Source: Klebsiella sp. WP3-W18-ESBL-02
GTDB lineage: Bacteria > Pseudomonadota > Gammaproteobacteria > Enterobacterales > Enterobacteriaceae
NCBI RefSeq assembly: GCF_014168815.1
Contig: NZ_AP021972.1
Coordinates: forward strand, 1,116,001 to 1,180,000
Length of the DNA: 64,000 nt
Direction of reading: 5' to 3'
Position numbers and translations under genes: made by a program. Shown here piece after piece: positions 52,615 through 61,960 of the stretch; positions within the stretch are counted from its first letter, which is position 1; every line of letters starts with the position of its first letter. The notes beneath the pieces were generated by a model, which searched no databases, had not been told where the DNA came from, and saw only the letters and a program-made list of their open reading frames with translations.

Positions 52615-53157
52615 ATGTTTACCTTTATTAAAAAAGCCATTAAAACCGGCGTGACCACCTCGTCTTATCCGCTGGAAGCGATGCCGGTGGATAAAAACTT
52701 CCGCGGCAAACCGGAACACAACCCGCAGCAGTGTGTTGGCTGCGCGGCGTGCGTCAACGCCTGCCCGTCGAACGCGCTGACGGTGGAAACCGATCTCGCC
52801 GCCAATCAGCTGGCGTGGCAGTTCAACCTCGGTCGCTGCATTTTCTGCGGTCGCTGTGAGGAAGTGTGCCCGACCGCGGCGATCAAGCTGTCTCAGGAAT
52901 ATGAGCTGGCGGTGTGGAAAAAAGAAGATTTCCTCCAGCAGTCTCGCTTCGATATCTGCAACTGCCGCGTGTGTCAGCGTCCGTTTGCGGTGCAAAAAGA
53001 GATTGATTACGCGATTGAAATTCTCAAGCACAACGGTGACAGCCGCGCGGAACACCACCGTGAAAGCTTTGAAACCTGCCCGGAATGTAAGCGTCAGAAA
53101 TGTCTGGTGCCCTCCGATCGTATTGACCTGACTCGCCACATGAAAGAGGCCATCTGA
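52615..53157 (+). CDS. hycF: Formate hydrogenlyase iron-sulfur subunit HycF
   Basis: 180 residues from ATG 52615 (MFTFIKKAIKTG), same as E. coli; the frame extends upstream through the repeat element but that is not protein. NuoI-like with two [4Fe-4S] motifs, CVGCAACVNACP and CIFCGRCEEVCP, then extra cysteines CNCRVC and CPECKRQKC. One-base-overlap-type coupling with hycG. Confidence 0.95.
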   Translation: MFTFIKKAIKTGVTTSSYPLEAMPVDKNFRGKPEHNPQQCVGCAACVNACPSNALTVETDLAANQLAWQFNLGRCIFCGRCEEVCPTAAIKLSQEYELAVWKKEDFLQQSRFDICNCRVCQRPFAVQKEIDYAIEILKHNGDSRAEHHRESFETCPECKRQKCLVPSDRIDLTRHMKEAI

Positions 53158-53924
53158 TGAGCAACTTAATCGGGCCACGCGACGATAACGGCATGCCAGT
53201 GCCGATGACGGTAGACGAATCTATCGCCAGCATGAAAGCGTCGCTGCTAAAAAACATTAAGCGTTCCGCCTACGTTTACCGCGTCGACTGCGGCGGCTGC
53301 AACGGCTGCGAAATCGAAATTTTCGCCACGCTGTCACCGCTGTTTGATGCTGAACGTTTTGGCATTAAAGTGGTGCCATCGCCGCGCCACGCCGACATTC
53401 TGCTGTTTACCGGTGCGGTGACGCGCGCTATGCGCTCACCGGCGCTGCGCGCCTGGCAGTCTGCGCCGGACCCGAAAATCTGTATCTCTTACGGAGCCTG
53501 CGGTAACAGCGGCGGTATCTTCCACGACTTGTACTGCGTCTGGGGCGGCACCGACAAAATCGTGCCGGTCGACGTGTACATCCCCGGCTGCCCGCCAACG
53601 CCTGCCGCTACGCTGTACGGCTTTGCCATGGCGCTGGGTCTGCTGGAGCAGAAAATCCATGCCCGCGCGCCGGGCGAGCTGGATGCCCAGCCTGCCGAAA
53701 TCCTCCATCCGGATATGGTGCAGCCGCTGCGCGTTCAGGTTGACCGCGCCGCGCGTCGCCTGGCGGGCTACCGCTACGGTCGTCAGATTGCGGACGACTA
53801 TATGCTGCATTTGGGGCAGGGTGACGAGCGGGTTCAGCAGTGGCTGGAGGCAGAAAACGATCCGCGTCTGACGGAAATCGTCACGCAGCTGGGCCATGTG
53901 GTAGAAGGAGCGCGAATTCGATGA
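53157..53924 (+). CDS. hycG: Hydrogenase 3 small subunit HycG
   Basis: 255 residues, NuoB-like. Proximal cluster ligands: CGGCNGCEIEI, SYGACGNSGG and PGCPPTP. Carries electrons to the NiFe site in HycE. Overlaps both neighbours by 1-4 bp. Confidence 0.95.
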   Translation: MSNLIGPRDDNGMPVPMTVDESIASMKASLLKNIKRSAYVYRVDCGGCNGCEIEIFATLSPLFDAERFGIKVVPSPRHADILLFTGAVTRAMRSPALRAWQSAPDPKICISYGACGNSGGIFHDLYCVWGGTDKIVPVDVYIPGCPPTPAATLYGFAMALGLLEQKIHARAPGELDAQPAEILHPDMVQPLRVQVDRAARRLAGYRYGRQIADDYMLHLGQGDERVQQWLEAENDPRLTEIVTQLGHVVEGARIR

Positions 53925-54331
53925 GCGAACAGGTGGTGTTCAGTCAACTGAGCCGTAAATTCATTGATGAGAACGATGCAACGCCTTCCGAGGCGCAGCA
54001 GGTTGTCTATTACAGCCTGGCGATTGGCCACCACCTTGGGGTCATCGATTGCCTGGAAGCCGCGCTGACCTGCCCGTGGGATGACTATCGGGCGTGGATA
54101 GCTACGCTGGAAGAGGGCAGTACGGCGCGGCGGAAAATGGAAGGGGTGCCGAAATACGGCGAAATTGTTATCGACAGTAACCACGTGTCGATGCTGGCCA
54201 ACGCGTTTGACAAAGCGCGCGCACGCCAGACGCCGGAACAGCAGGCGTGGAGCGAAGCGATGCTCAATATGCTGCATGCCATTTATCAAGAAAGCGCCAT
54301 CTACCTGATGGTCAGGAGGCTCCGTGACTGA
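53921..54331 (+). CDS. hycH: Hydrogenase 3 assembly protein HycH
   Basis: 136 residues from ATG 53921 (MSEQVVFSQLSRKFI), same length as E. coli HycH. Needed for large-subunit maturation; no catalytic motif visible. Overlaps hycG (ATGA) and hycI (8 bp). Confidence 0.93.
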   Translation: MSEQVVFSQLSRKFIDENDATPSEAQQVVYYSLAIGHHLGVIDCLEAALTCPWDDYRAWIATLEEGSTARRKMEGVPKYGEIVIDSNHVSMLANAFDKARARQTPEQQAWSEAMLNMLHAIYQESAIYLMVRRLRD

Positions 54332-54803
54332 CGTTTTACTCTGTGTTGGCAATAGCATGATGGGCGATGACGGCGCCGGTCCGCTGCTCGCTGAAATGTG
54401 CGCCGCCCAGCCGAAAGGGGCGTGGGTCGTGATTGACGGCGGCAGTGCGCCGGAAAATGACATCGTGGCGATTCGCGAGCTGAACCCTGCACGTCTGCTG
54501 ATTGTTGACGCTACCGATATGGGGCTGAATCCGGGCGAAATACGTATTATCGATCCGGACGACATCGCCGAGATGTTTATGATGACCACCCACAATATGC
54601 CGCTGAACTATCTGGTCGATCAGCTGAAAGACGACGTGGGCGAGGTGATTTTCCTCGGCATTCAGCCGGATATCGTGGGCTTTTATTACCCAATGACTCA
54701 GGCCATTAAAGACGCGGTTGAGGTGGTGTATCAGCGGCTGGAAAACTGGCAGGAGAACGGCGGGTTTGCGCAGTTAGAGGCTGAGGACGACGAGTCGTGT
54801 TGA
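54324..54803 (+). CDS. hycI: HycE maturation endopeptidase HycI
   Basis: 159 residues, GTG start at 54324. M52-family nickel-dependent protease that removes the HycE tail after nickel insertion. Metal ligands: Asp in GNSMMGDDGAG, Asp in IVDATDMG and His in MMTTHNMPLNY. Slightly longer than E. coli HycI (156). Last gene of the hyc operon; followed by a REP repeat. Confidence 0.95.
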   Translation: MTDVLLCVGNSMMGDDGAGPLLAEMCAAQPKGAWVVIDGGSAPENDIVAIRELNPARLLIVDATDMGLNPGEIRIIDPDDIAEMFMMTTHNMPLNYLVDQLKDDVGEVIFLGIQPDIVGFYYPMTQAIKDAVEVVYQRLENWQENGGFAQLEAEDDESC

Positions 54804-54815
54804 TCCGTTTGTGAT

Positions 54816-54893
54816 GCCGGGTGGCGCTTCGCTTATCCGGCCTACGTACGGCACGTTTCTGGTAGGCCGGATAAGGCAACGCCGCCATCCGGC
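54816..54893. repeat. REP/BIME repeat between hycI and ascB
   Basis: gccgggtggcgc...cttatccggc and gccggataaggc...gccatccggc, two REP units between convergent genes; likely end of both transcripts. Confidence 0.88.
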
Positions 54894-54902
54894 ACCCTAT
54901 TT

Positions 54903-56327
54903 TTACGCCAAATCTTCCCCGTTGCTGGCAATCACCTTCTTATACCACCAGAACGACTTTTTACGCGTCCGCGCCAGCGTGCCGTTCCCCGCATCGTCGC
55001 GGTCAACGTAGACAAACCCATAGCGCTTGCTCATCTCCCCCGTAGAGGCTGCCACCAGGTCAATACAGCCCCAGGTGGTGTAGCCCATCAGCGGTACGCC
55101 GTCTTCAATGGCGTCACCCATTGCGCGGATATGTTCGCGCAGATAGCTGATGCGGTAATCGTCGTCGATCTGCCCGTCGGCGTTGACCACGTCCTTGGCG
55201 CCCAGGCCGTTTTCCACCAGGAACAGCGGCTTCTGGTAGCGGTCATACATCATGTTCATGGTAATTCGCAGGCCGAGCGGGTCGATGCCCCAGCCCCATT
55301 CACTGGCCTCGATGTACGGGTTTTTCAGTGACTTGACTATGTTTGCCGCGTTGGTGTTGTTGGCGTTCATCTCCGCCGAGGCGCAGCGCGAGGCGTAGTA
55401 GCTAAACGACACGAAATCGACGGTGTGCTTCAGCGCCTCGTCGTCTCCCGCTTCTTTCGCGATGGTGACGCCTTTCTCGCGGAAAACGCGGGCGGAATAG
55501 GCCGGGTACGCGCCGCGCGCCTGTACATCGATAAAGAACAGGTTCTCGCGATCTTTCTCCAGCGCTGTCCACACGTCTTCAGGCTTACAGGAGTACGGGT
55601 AGAAGTTACCGCCCGCCAGCATACAGCCGACCTGGTTTTGCGGGTTGACCTCGTGGGCAATTTGGGTGGCCAATGCGCTGGCCACCAGTTCGTGATGCGC
55701 GGCCTGGTATTTCACCTGATCCTGGTTTTCCCCCTCTTCAAACACCAGCCCGGCGCCGGAGAACGGGCTGTGGAGCATGATGTTGATTTCATTGAAGGTC
55801 AGCCAGTATTTCACCAGCCCGTCGAACGCCTCAAAGCAGGTGCGCGCATAGCGGGTGAAAAACGCCACCATTTTGCGATTACGCCACGAACCGTATTCGG
55901 TCACCAGATGCATCGGAACATCAAAGTGGCACAGGGTGACCAGCGGCTCGATACCGTATTTTTTGCACTCGCGGAACAGGTCGCGGTAAAAGGCGATACC
56001 TTCCTCATTTGGCGTCAGTTCATCGCCGTTGGGGTACAGACGGCTCCAGGCAATGGAGGTACGGAATACGCCAAAGCCCATCTCTGCCATGAGGGCAATA
56101 TCTTCTTTGTAGCGATGATAGAAATCGATGGCCTGATGGCTTGGATAGAACTCGTCATCGCGCAACGCAAAGCGTTTTTCCTGGCCGAGTTTGACCGGCA
56201 GACGGTTGGCGCCGTGCGGAATCATATCCACGGTTGTCAGGCCTTTACCGCCTTCCAGATAGGCCCCTTCGGCCTGGTTGGCGGCAATGGCGCCGCCCCA
56301 GAGAAATCCTTGCGGAAATGTCGACAT
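54903..56327 (-). CDS. ascB: 6-phospho-beta-glucosidase AscB
   Basis: 474 residues, glycoside hydrolase family 1. Acid/base Glu in TFNEINIM and nucleophile Glu in FLVENGLGA; phosphate-binding tail SKRYGFVYVDRDD. Hydrolyses phosphorylated arbutin, salicin and cellobiose taken in by AscF. Follows ascF by 21 bp. Highly similar to E. coli AscB at the same location. Confidence 0.95.
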   Translation of the reverse strand: MSTFPQGFLWGGAIAANQAEGAYLEGGKGLTTVDMIPHGANRLPVKLGQEKRFALRDDEFYPSHQAIDFYHRYKEDIALMAEMGFGVFRTSIAWSRLYPNGDELTPNEEGIAFYRDLFRECKKYGIEPLVTLCHFDVPMHLVTEYGSWRNRKMVAFFTRYARTCFEAFDGLVKYWLTFNEINIMLHSPFSGAGLVFEEGENQDQVKYQAAHHELVASALATQIAHEVNPQNQVGCMLAGGNFYPYSCKPEDVWTALEKDRENLFFIDVQARGAYPAYSARVFREKGVTIAKEAGDDEALKHTVDFVSFSYYASRCASAEMNANNTNAANIVKSLKNPYIEASEWGWGIDPLGLRITMNMMYDRYQKPLFLVENGLGAKDVVNADGQIDDDYRISYLREHIRAMGDAIEDGVPLMGYTTWGCIDLVAASTGEMSKRYGFVYVDRDDAGNGTLARTRKKSFWWYKKVIASNGEDLA

Positions 56328-56348
56328 GCGTTACCTCGCTATTAAAAA

Positions 56349-57800
56349 TTATGCCACGCGGGCCGCGGCGGCCGGGGCGGTTGCCTGGCGTTGACGCGCA
56401 TCGGCGGCGGCATCCTCTACCGGAATATCCTCAAAGCCGAGGATCAGCGTCAGCACGAACGACAGCACCACCGCCAGCGCCATGACGCCAAACACCCATA
56501 CGATAGTCATCGGATTGGCGGGATCGAAGAACTGTACGCTGGTGAACAGACCCGGTGCGGCCATTGAGTGGCTCGCCAGACCGGCGATACCGGCGACGGC
56601 GCCGCAGATAAAGCCGCTAATCAGGCTGGCGATTAACGGGCGTTTCAGGCGAACCGCCACCCCGTACAGCGCCGGTTCAGAGATACCGGCAAGAATCGCC
56701 GAAGCCGCTGCCGCCAGCGCGGTCTGGCGCAGCTCCGGGTTTTTTGTTTTCCATGCGACCGCCAGTGACGAGCCGCCGAGCGACAGGTTAGCGCCGATTT
56801 CTGACGGCATCACCATCCCTTCTTTGCCGGTTTCGGCGATGGTCTGAATGATGGTGGGGGTAAACACGCGGTGCATCCCGGTCATCACCAGCAGCGGCCA
56901 CAGGGCGCCCATAATGGCGACAGACAGCCAGCCCAGATAGCCGTGAATGGTGTACACCAGCGCGGAGATAGCGCTACCGATCCAGATGCCAATCGGGCCG
57001 ATCAGGACGATCGCCAGCGGGGCGGCAATCAGCACGATCAGCATGGGTTTCAGGAAGTTTTTGGTGACTGCCGGTGTGATCCGATCGACCCAGCGCTCGA
57101 TATAAGACAGGCACCAGGTCATCACCAGCGCCGGTATCACGGTGTAGGTGTATTTCACCGCCGTCACCGGAATAAAAGCGAACTCAACGTGCTCGCCCTG
57201 AGCGGCCTTTGCCATCAACTCAATAAAGCTGGGATGCACCAGCACCCCGGCGATAGCAATTGCCAGCGACATATTGGTTTTGAATTTTACCGCCGCCGAG
57301 GCGGCGACCATCAGCGGCAGGAAGAAGAACGCGCCGTCGCCGATCGCGGTCAGAATGGTCAGCGTTGGCGCACCTTTCGACAGCACGCCGGTCATTTCGA
57401 GGATCATGGCCAGCAGTTTGACCATCGATCCACCGATAATCGCCGGGATCAGCGGAGACATGGTGCCGATCAGCGCGTCGAGTATTCCCGCGCCGACGCG
57501 CTTGAAGGTGAGTTTGGGCTTCCCGACCGGAACGGCTGGCTGAAGATCGCCGGGCAGCAGGCTGACCACTTCGCGGTAGGCCTGCGAGACGGTGTTGCCA
57601 ATGATCACCTGGCACTGGCTGTCGGTACGTACCACGCCCATCACGCCGCTGATGCCTTTAAGCGTGGCGCTATCAACCTGCGAATCGTCTTTGAGCACGA
57701 AGCGCAGACGGGTCATGCAGTGTGTGACGGCGGCGATATTATCCACGCCGCCCAGCGCGTTCACCACGGATTGCGCCAGAGCCGCATAATTTTTAGCCAT
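56349..57800 (-). CDS. ascF: PTS beta-glucoside EIIBC component AscF
   Basis: 483 residues (E. coli 485). EIIB domain first, phosphorylation Cys in AAVTHCMTRLRFVL (residue about 27), then EIIC with about ten helices; no EIIA domain, so it relies on another EIIA. Imports and phosphorylates beta-glucosides. Transcribed divergently from ascG. Confidence 0.94.
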   Translation of the reverse strand: MAKNYAALAQSVVNALGGVDNIAAVTHCMTRLRFVLKDDSQVDSATLKGISGVMGVVRTDSQCQVIIGNTVSQAYREVVSLLPGDLQPAVPVGKPKLTFKRVGAGILDALIGTMSPLIPAIIGGSMVKLLAMILEMTGVLSKGAPTLTILTAIGDGAFFFLPLMVAASAAVKFKTNMSLAIAIAGVLVHPSFIELMAKAAQGEHVEFAFIPVTAVKYTYTVIPALVMTWCLSYIERWVDRITPAVTKNFLKPMLIVLIAAPLAIVLIGPIGIWIGSAISALVYTIHGYLGWLSVAIMGALWPLLVMTGMHRVFTPTIIQTIAETGKEGMVMPSEIGANLSLGGSSLAVAWKTKNPELRQTALAAAASAILAGISEPALYGVAVRLKRPLIASLISGFICGAVAGIAGLASHSMAAPGLFTSVQFFDPANPMTIVWVFGVMALAVVLSFVLTLILGFEDIPVEDAAADARQRQATAPAAAARVA

Positions 57801-57874
57801 CGGAAAATCCTGTTTTATCAGTAGGGTACTTGTCGCGCATCGGCCGAGGCTGGTCGGCGATGAAACGTTGTATA

Positions 57875-57887
57875 GGAAACCGGTTCC
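57875..57887. promoter_or_regulatory. AscG operator in the ascF-ascG intergenic region
   Basis: ggaaaccggttcc is a perfect palindrome typical of LacI/GalR-family operators and lies 75 bp upstream of ascF. Confidence 0.7.
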
Positions 57888-57947
57888 ACATAATCATCTG
57901 GTGTTTATTTTGTTGCGGCAAGATCTAATTTTTGTTTTTAATTAATT

Positions 57948-57963
57948 CGTGAAACCGATCACA
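57948..57963. promoter_or_regulatory. CRP site (and possible second AscG operator) between ascF and ascG
   Basis: cgtgaaaccgatcaca matches TGTGA-N6-TCACA at nine of ten positions; its core tgaaaccgatca also resembles the AscG operator. Confidence 0.65.
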
Positions 57964-58062
57964 TGAAAGCGCGAAGACCCCTTTTGCCGCGGTTTTGCCG
58001 TTGCTGAAAATCCTCAGACGGTGAAGTACACTGCTGACAGATCATTTCTTAAAGGAACAACG

Positions 58063-59076
58063 ATGACGACGATGCTAGAGGTGGCACGACGGGCGGGCGT
58101 ATCGAAAGCCACCGTATCGCGGGTGCTATCGGGCAACGGTTACGTCAGCCAGGAAACAAAAGATCGGGTGTTTCTGGCCATTGAAGAGAGCGGCTATCGG
58201 CCGAATCTGCTGGCGCGTAACCTGGCGACGAAAAAGACGCAGACGCTGGGGCTGGTGGTCACCAATACCCTTTATCACGGCGTGTACTTCAGTGAACTGT
58301 TGTACCACGCGGCAAGCATGACGGAAGATCAGGGGCGACGGCTGGTGCTGGCGGACGGCAAGCACAGCGCGGAGGAAGAGCGGGAGGCCATTCAGTATCT
58401 GCTCGACCTGCGCTGCGACGGCATTATTATTTATCCGCGTTTTTTAAGCGTCGACGAAATTGACGACATGATTGAGCAGCAGCCCCAGCCGGTGCTGGTG
58501 ATTAACCGTCGGCTGCGGCGCAACAGCAGCCACTGTGTCTATTGCGATCAAAAAAATGCCAGCCAGATGGCGGTGGAGCGCTTAATCGCGCTGGGCCATC
58601 GCGATATTGCGTTTATTACCGGCTCGCTCGATTCGCCAACCGGCATTGAGCGCCTCTCGGGTTACAAAGACGCGTTGGCTCAGCACGGCATTGCGGTGCG
58701 TGACGCGCTGATTGTTGAAGGTAAATGGACGCCGGCCACCGGTGCCGCGGGCGTTGACACGCTGCTGACGCGGCAGGTGCCGTTTAGTGCGCTGGTGGCA
58801 AGTAACGATGATATGGCTGTGGGGGCAATCAAGCGCCTCCACGATCGCGATATCGCGGTGCCACAGCAGGTGTCGGTGATTGGCTTCGACGATATCACAT
58901 TGGCACCCTATATGGTTCCGTCACTTTCAAGCGTACGTATTCCGGTGACGGAAATGATTAAAGAGACCATCCACCGGCTTATTTTTATGCTCGACGGCGG
59001 CGATTTTAAATACCAGCAAACCTTCCCCGGTGAACTGATCGCCCGTGACTCCATCGCGGCGGGTCCCCACCGCTAG
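58063..59076 (+). CDS. ascG: AscG, LacI-family repressor of the asc operon
   Basis: 337 residues from ATG 58063 (MTTMLEVARRAGVSKATVSRV), preceded by aaagga; upstream extension not real. LacI-type HTH (residues 3-24) and hinge (RPNLLARNLATKKTQTLGLV), then periplasmic-binding-protein-like sensor domain (VASNDDMAVGAI, VIGFDDI). Represses ascFB until beta-glucosides are present. Confidence 0.94.
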   Translation: MTTMLEVARRAGVSKATVSRVLSGNGYVSQETKDRVFLAIEESGYRPNLLARNLATKKTQTLGLVVTNTLYHGVYFSELLYHAASMTEDQGRRLVLADGKHSAEEEREAIQYLLDLRCDGIIIYPRFLSVDEIDDMIEQQPQPVLVINRRLRRNSSHCVYCDQKNASQMAVERLIALGHRDIAFITGSLDSPTGIERLSGYKDALAQHGIAVRDALIVEGKWTPATGAAGVDTLLTRQVPFSALVASNDDMAVGAIKRLHDRDIAVPQQVSVIGFDDITLAPYMVPSLSSVRIPVTEMIKETIHRLIFMLDGGDFKYQQTFPGELIARDSIAAGPHR

Positions 59077-59084
59077 CGTCGTCA

Positions 59085-59114
59085 GCTGTCATCGTCATTA
59101 GTGACGATGACAGC
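59085..59114. promoter_or_regulatory. Perfect inverted repeat upstream of hydN: FhlA site or ascG terminator
   Basis: Thirteen-base arms gctgtcatcgtca and tgacgatgacagc with a ttag loop. It stands 9 bp after ascG and about 70 bp before the hydN sigma-54 promoter. No T run follows, and tgtcat/atgaca elements echo the site between hyp and hyc, so an FhlA upstream site is plausible. Confidence 0.5.
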
Positions 59115-59166
59115 GAATCTTCACGGTTAATCTAAAGAATATCCTTAAAAATCAACTTTGTAAAAG

Positions 59167-59184
59167 TTGGCTCGAATAATGCAT
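59167..59184 (+). promoter_or_regulatory. Sigma-54 promoter of hydN-fdhF-hypF
   Basis: ttggctcgaataatgcat has GG and GC separated by 10 bases; 37 bp upstream of hydN. Confidence 0.75.
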
Positions 59185-59220
59185 CCTCCCGCGCAATCAC
59201 TGTCATAGCTGGAGAAGTTG

Positions 59221-59766
59221 ATGAACCGTTTCATCATCGCTGATGCGAGTAAATGTATTGGCTGTCGTACGTGCGAAGTCGCCTGCGTTGTTTCTCACCA
59301 GCAGGACCAGGACTGCGCCGCACTGACGCCACAGTCTTTCCTGCCCCGTATTCACGTTATCAAAGGCGTGGATGTATCGACCGCCACCGCCTGCCGTCAG
59401 TGCGAAGACGCGCCGTGCGCCAACGTCTGTCCGAACGGCGCTATCATTCGCGACAAAGGGTTTATTCACGTCATGCAGGAGCGCTGCATCGGCTGTAAAA
59501 CCTGTGTGGTGGCCTGCCCGTACGGCGCCATGGAAGTGGTGGTGCGTCCGGTCGTTCGCGACAGCGGCGCGGGCCTGAAGGTACGCGCGGAAAAAGCGGA
59601 AGCCAATAAATGCGACCTCTGTTTCCATCGTGAAGCCGGCCCTGCCTGTATGGAAGCGTGCCCGACACACGCGCTGTTTTGCGTTGACCGCGACAAGCTG
59701 GAACAGCTGAGCGCGGAAAAACGCCGTCGCGCCGCGCTGGAAAGCGCCGCGTCTATCTCTCTTTAA
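59221..59766 (+). CDS. hydN: HydN, four-cluster ferredoxin-like protein
   Basis: 181 residues from ATG 59221. Four [4Fe-4S] motifs: CIGCRTCEVAC, CRQCEDAPCANVCP, CIGCKTCVVACP and CDLCFH...CMEACP. HycB homologue that supports formate dehydrogenase H activity. The tail (ALESAASISL) is slightly longer than in E. coli (175). fdhF starts 37 bp downstream, so HydN may be its dedicated electron partner. Confidence 0.94.
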   Translation: MNRFIIADASKCIGCRTCEVACVVSHQQDQDCAALTPQSFLPRIHVIKGVDVSTATACRQCEDAPCANVCPNGAIIRDKGFIHVMQERCIGCKTCVVACPYGAMEVVVRPVVRDSGAGLKVRAEKAEANKCDLCFHREAGPACMEACPTHALFCVDRDKLEQLSAEKRRRAALESAASISL

Positions 59767-59803
59767 TCATCCTTAGATTTCTCTTTTAACAGGTCTGTTA
59801 CTG

Positions 59804-61954
59804 ATGAAAAAAATCACGAGCGTATGCCCTTATTGTGGCGCGGGTTGCAAACTGAAACTGGTTGTCGACAACGGTAAAATTATTCGTGCCGAAGCCGCCA
59901 ACGGCCAAACCAACCAGAACGAGCTGTGCCTGAAAGGCTACTACGGCTGGGACTTCCTTAACGACACCCAGCTGCTGACGCCTCGCTTAACGCAGCCGAT
60001 GATCCGCTATGAGAAGGGCGGCAAACTGACCCCCGTGAGCTGGGATGAAGCGATTCGTTACACCGCGAAGCGCCTTGGCGACATTAAAGCTGAATTCGGC
60101 CCGCGCGCCATTATGACTACCGGGTCATCGCGCGGTACCGGCAATGAAACCAACTATGTGATGCAAAAATTCGCCCGCGGCGTGCTGCATACCAATAACG
60201 TCGACTGCTGCGCCCGCGTGTGCCACGGCCCATCCGTCGCAGGTTTACAGGACGTACTGGGCAACGGCGCGATGAGTAACAGCATCGGCGATATTGAAAA
60301 CTCCCGCTGCCTGCTGGTCTTTGGCTACAACTGCGCTGACTCGCACCCGATCGTGGCGCGTCGGGTTATTAAGGCCAAAGAGAAAGGGGCCAAAATTATC
60401 GTCTGCGATCCGCGCAAAATTGAAACCGCGCGCATTGCCGATCAGCACTTACAGATGCGTAACGGCAGCAACATGGCGCTGGTGAACGCGTTTGCCCACG
60501 TGCTGCTGGAAGAAGAGCTGTACGACAAAGAATACGTCGCCCGCTACACCACCGGGCTGGAAGAGATGCGTGAAGTGGTGAAAGACTACGCGCCGGAAGC
60601 GGTGGAATCGCTGACCGGCATTCCTGCTGCACAGGTACGTCAGGCGATGCGCACCTATGCGGCGGCACCGTCGGCGACCATTATGTGGGGGATGGGCGTG
60701 ACCCAGTTTGGTCAGGCTGTTGACGTGGTGAAAGGGCTGGCAAGCCTGGCGCTGCTGACCGGCAACCTCGGGCGCGAAGCCGTTGGCGTGGGCCCGGTGC
60801 GTGGACAGAACAACGTACAGGGCGCCTGTGATATGGGCGTGCTGCCAAACCAGTTCCCCGGCTATCAGGATGTGGTTGACCCGCAGGTACGCGCGAAGTT
60901 CGCCAAGGCGTGGGGCATTGATGCCAGCGTAATGGATGACAAAGTCGGCGTACGCATTACCGAAGTCCCGCACCTGACGCTCGAAGGGAAGGTCAAAGCC
61001 TACTACATCATGGGCGAAGATCCGCTGCAAACGGAGGCCGATCTGGGCCTGGTGCGCAAAGGGTTTGAGGCGCTCGATTTCGTGGTGGTGCAGGACATCT
61101 TTATGACCAAAACCGCCGAACAGGCGGACGTGCTGCTGCCAGCGACCTCCTGGGGCGAACACGGCGGCGTCTTTACCTGTGCTGACCGCGGCTTCCAGCG
61201 TTTCGAAAAAGCCATCGAACCGACCTATAACGTGAAGCGTGACTGGGACATTATCAGCCTGATCGCCACCGAAATGGGCTATCCGATGCACTATGACAAT
61301 AACCAGCAGATTTGGGACGAAATGCGCGAGCTGTGCCCGCTGTTCTACGGTGTGACCTACGAAAAAATGGGTGACATGGGCCACGTGCAGTGGCCTTGCC
61401 CGACGCTGGACCATCCCGGTACGCCATACCTCTATGAAGGCAACGCGTTTGCCACGCCGGACGGTAAGGGCCATCTGTTTGCCGCGCCGTGGCGTGCGCC
61501 TGCGGAAAGCCCGGACGCCGAATTCCCGCTGGTGCTGTGTACGGTGCGTGAGGTGGGGCACTACTCTTGCCGCTCGATGACCGGTAACTGCGCAGCGCTG
61601 CAGTCGCTGGCCGATGAACCTGGCTTCGTGCAGATTAACCCGCAGGATGCCGCACTGCTGAACGTGCAGGACAAACAGCTGGTCTGGGTTTCTTCACGCC
61701 GTGGCAAAGTTATCACCCGCGCTAACGTCAGCGAACGTATCAACCAAGGCAGCGTATACATGACCTACCAATGGTGGATTGGCGCCTGCAACGAACTGAC
61801 CCAGGACAATCTCGACCCGATTTCCAAAACGCCGGAAACCAAGTACTGCGCGGTAAAAGTGGAAGCGATTGAGGATCAACACTGGGCCGAAAATCATGCG
61901 TTACAAAGCTATCAGTCGATGAAAATGCGTCTGAAAGCGGCGGTACACGGGTAA
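59804..61954 (+). CDS. fdhF: Formate dehydrogenase H, cysteine variant of FdhF
   Basis: 716-residue molybdenum bis-MGD enzyme oxidising formate to CO2 for hydrogenase 3. N-terminal [4Fe-4S] site CPYCGAGCKLKLV...LCLKGYYG. At position 140 the codon is TGC (Cys) in CCARVCHGPSVAGL, exactly where E. coli FdhF has selenocysteine (UGA). His141 and Arg near 333 (GPVRGQNNVQGA) are retained. Overall clearly homologous to E. coli FdhF but more diverged than neighbouring Hyc proteins. Sits in a hydN-fdhF-hypF operon, unlike E. coli, where fdhF is elsewhere. Needs no SelB/SECIS. Confidence 0.93.
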   Translation: MKKITSVCPYCGAGCKLKLVVDNGKIIRAEAANGQTNQNELCLKGYYGWDFLNDTQLLTPRLTQPMIRYEKGGKLTPVSWDEAIRYTAKRLGDIKAEFGPRAIMTTGSSRGTGNETNYVMQKFARGVLHTNNVDCCARVCHGPSVAGLQDVLGNGAMSNSIGDIENSRCLLVFGYNCADSHPIVARRVIKAKEKGAKIIVCDPRKIETARIADQHLQMRNGSNMALVNAFAHVLLEEELYDKEYVARYTTGLEEMREVVKDYAPEAVESLTGIPAAQVRQAMRTYAAAPSATIMWGMGVTQFGQAVDVVKGLASLALLTGNLGREAVGVGPVRGQNNVQGACDMGVLPNQFPGYQDVVDPQVRAKFAKAWGIDASVMDDKVGVRITEVPHLTLEGKVKAYYIMGEDPLQTEADLGLVRKGFEALDFVVVQDIFMTKTAEQADVLLPATSWGEHGGVFTCADRGFQRFEKAIEPTYNVKRDWDIISLIATEMGYPMHYDNNQQIWDEMRELCPLFYGVTYEKMGDMGHVQWPCPTLDHPGTPYLYEGNAFATPDGKGHLFAAPWRAPAESPDAEFPLVLCTVREVGHYSCRSMTGNCAALQSLADEPGFVQINPQDAALLNVQDKQLVWVSSRRGKVITRANVSERINQGSVYMTYQWWIGACNELTQDNLDPISKTPETKYCAVKVEAIEDQHWAENHALQSYQSMKMRLKAAVHG

Positions 61955-61960
61955 ATCACT

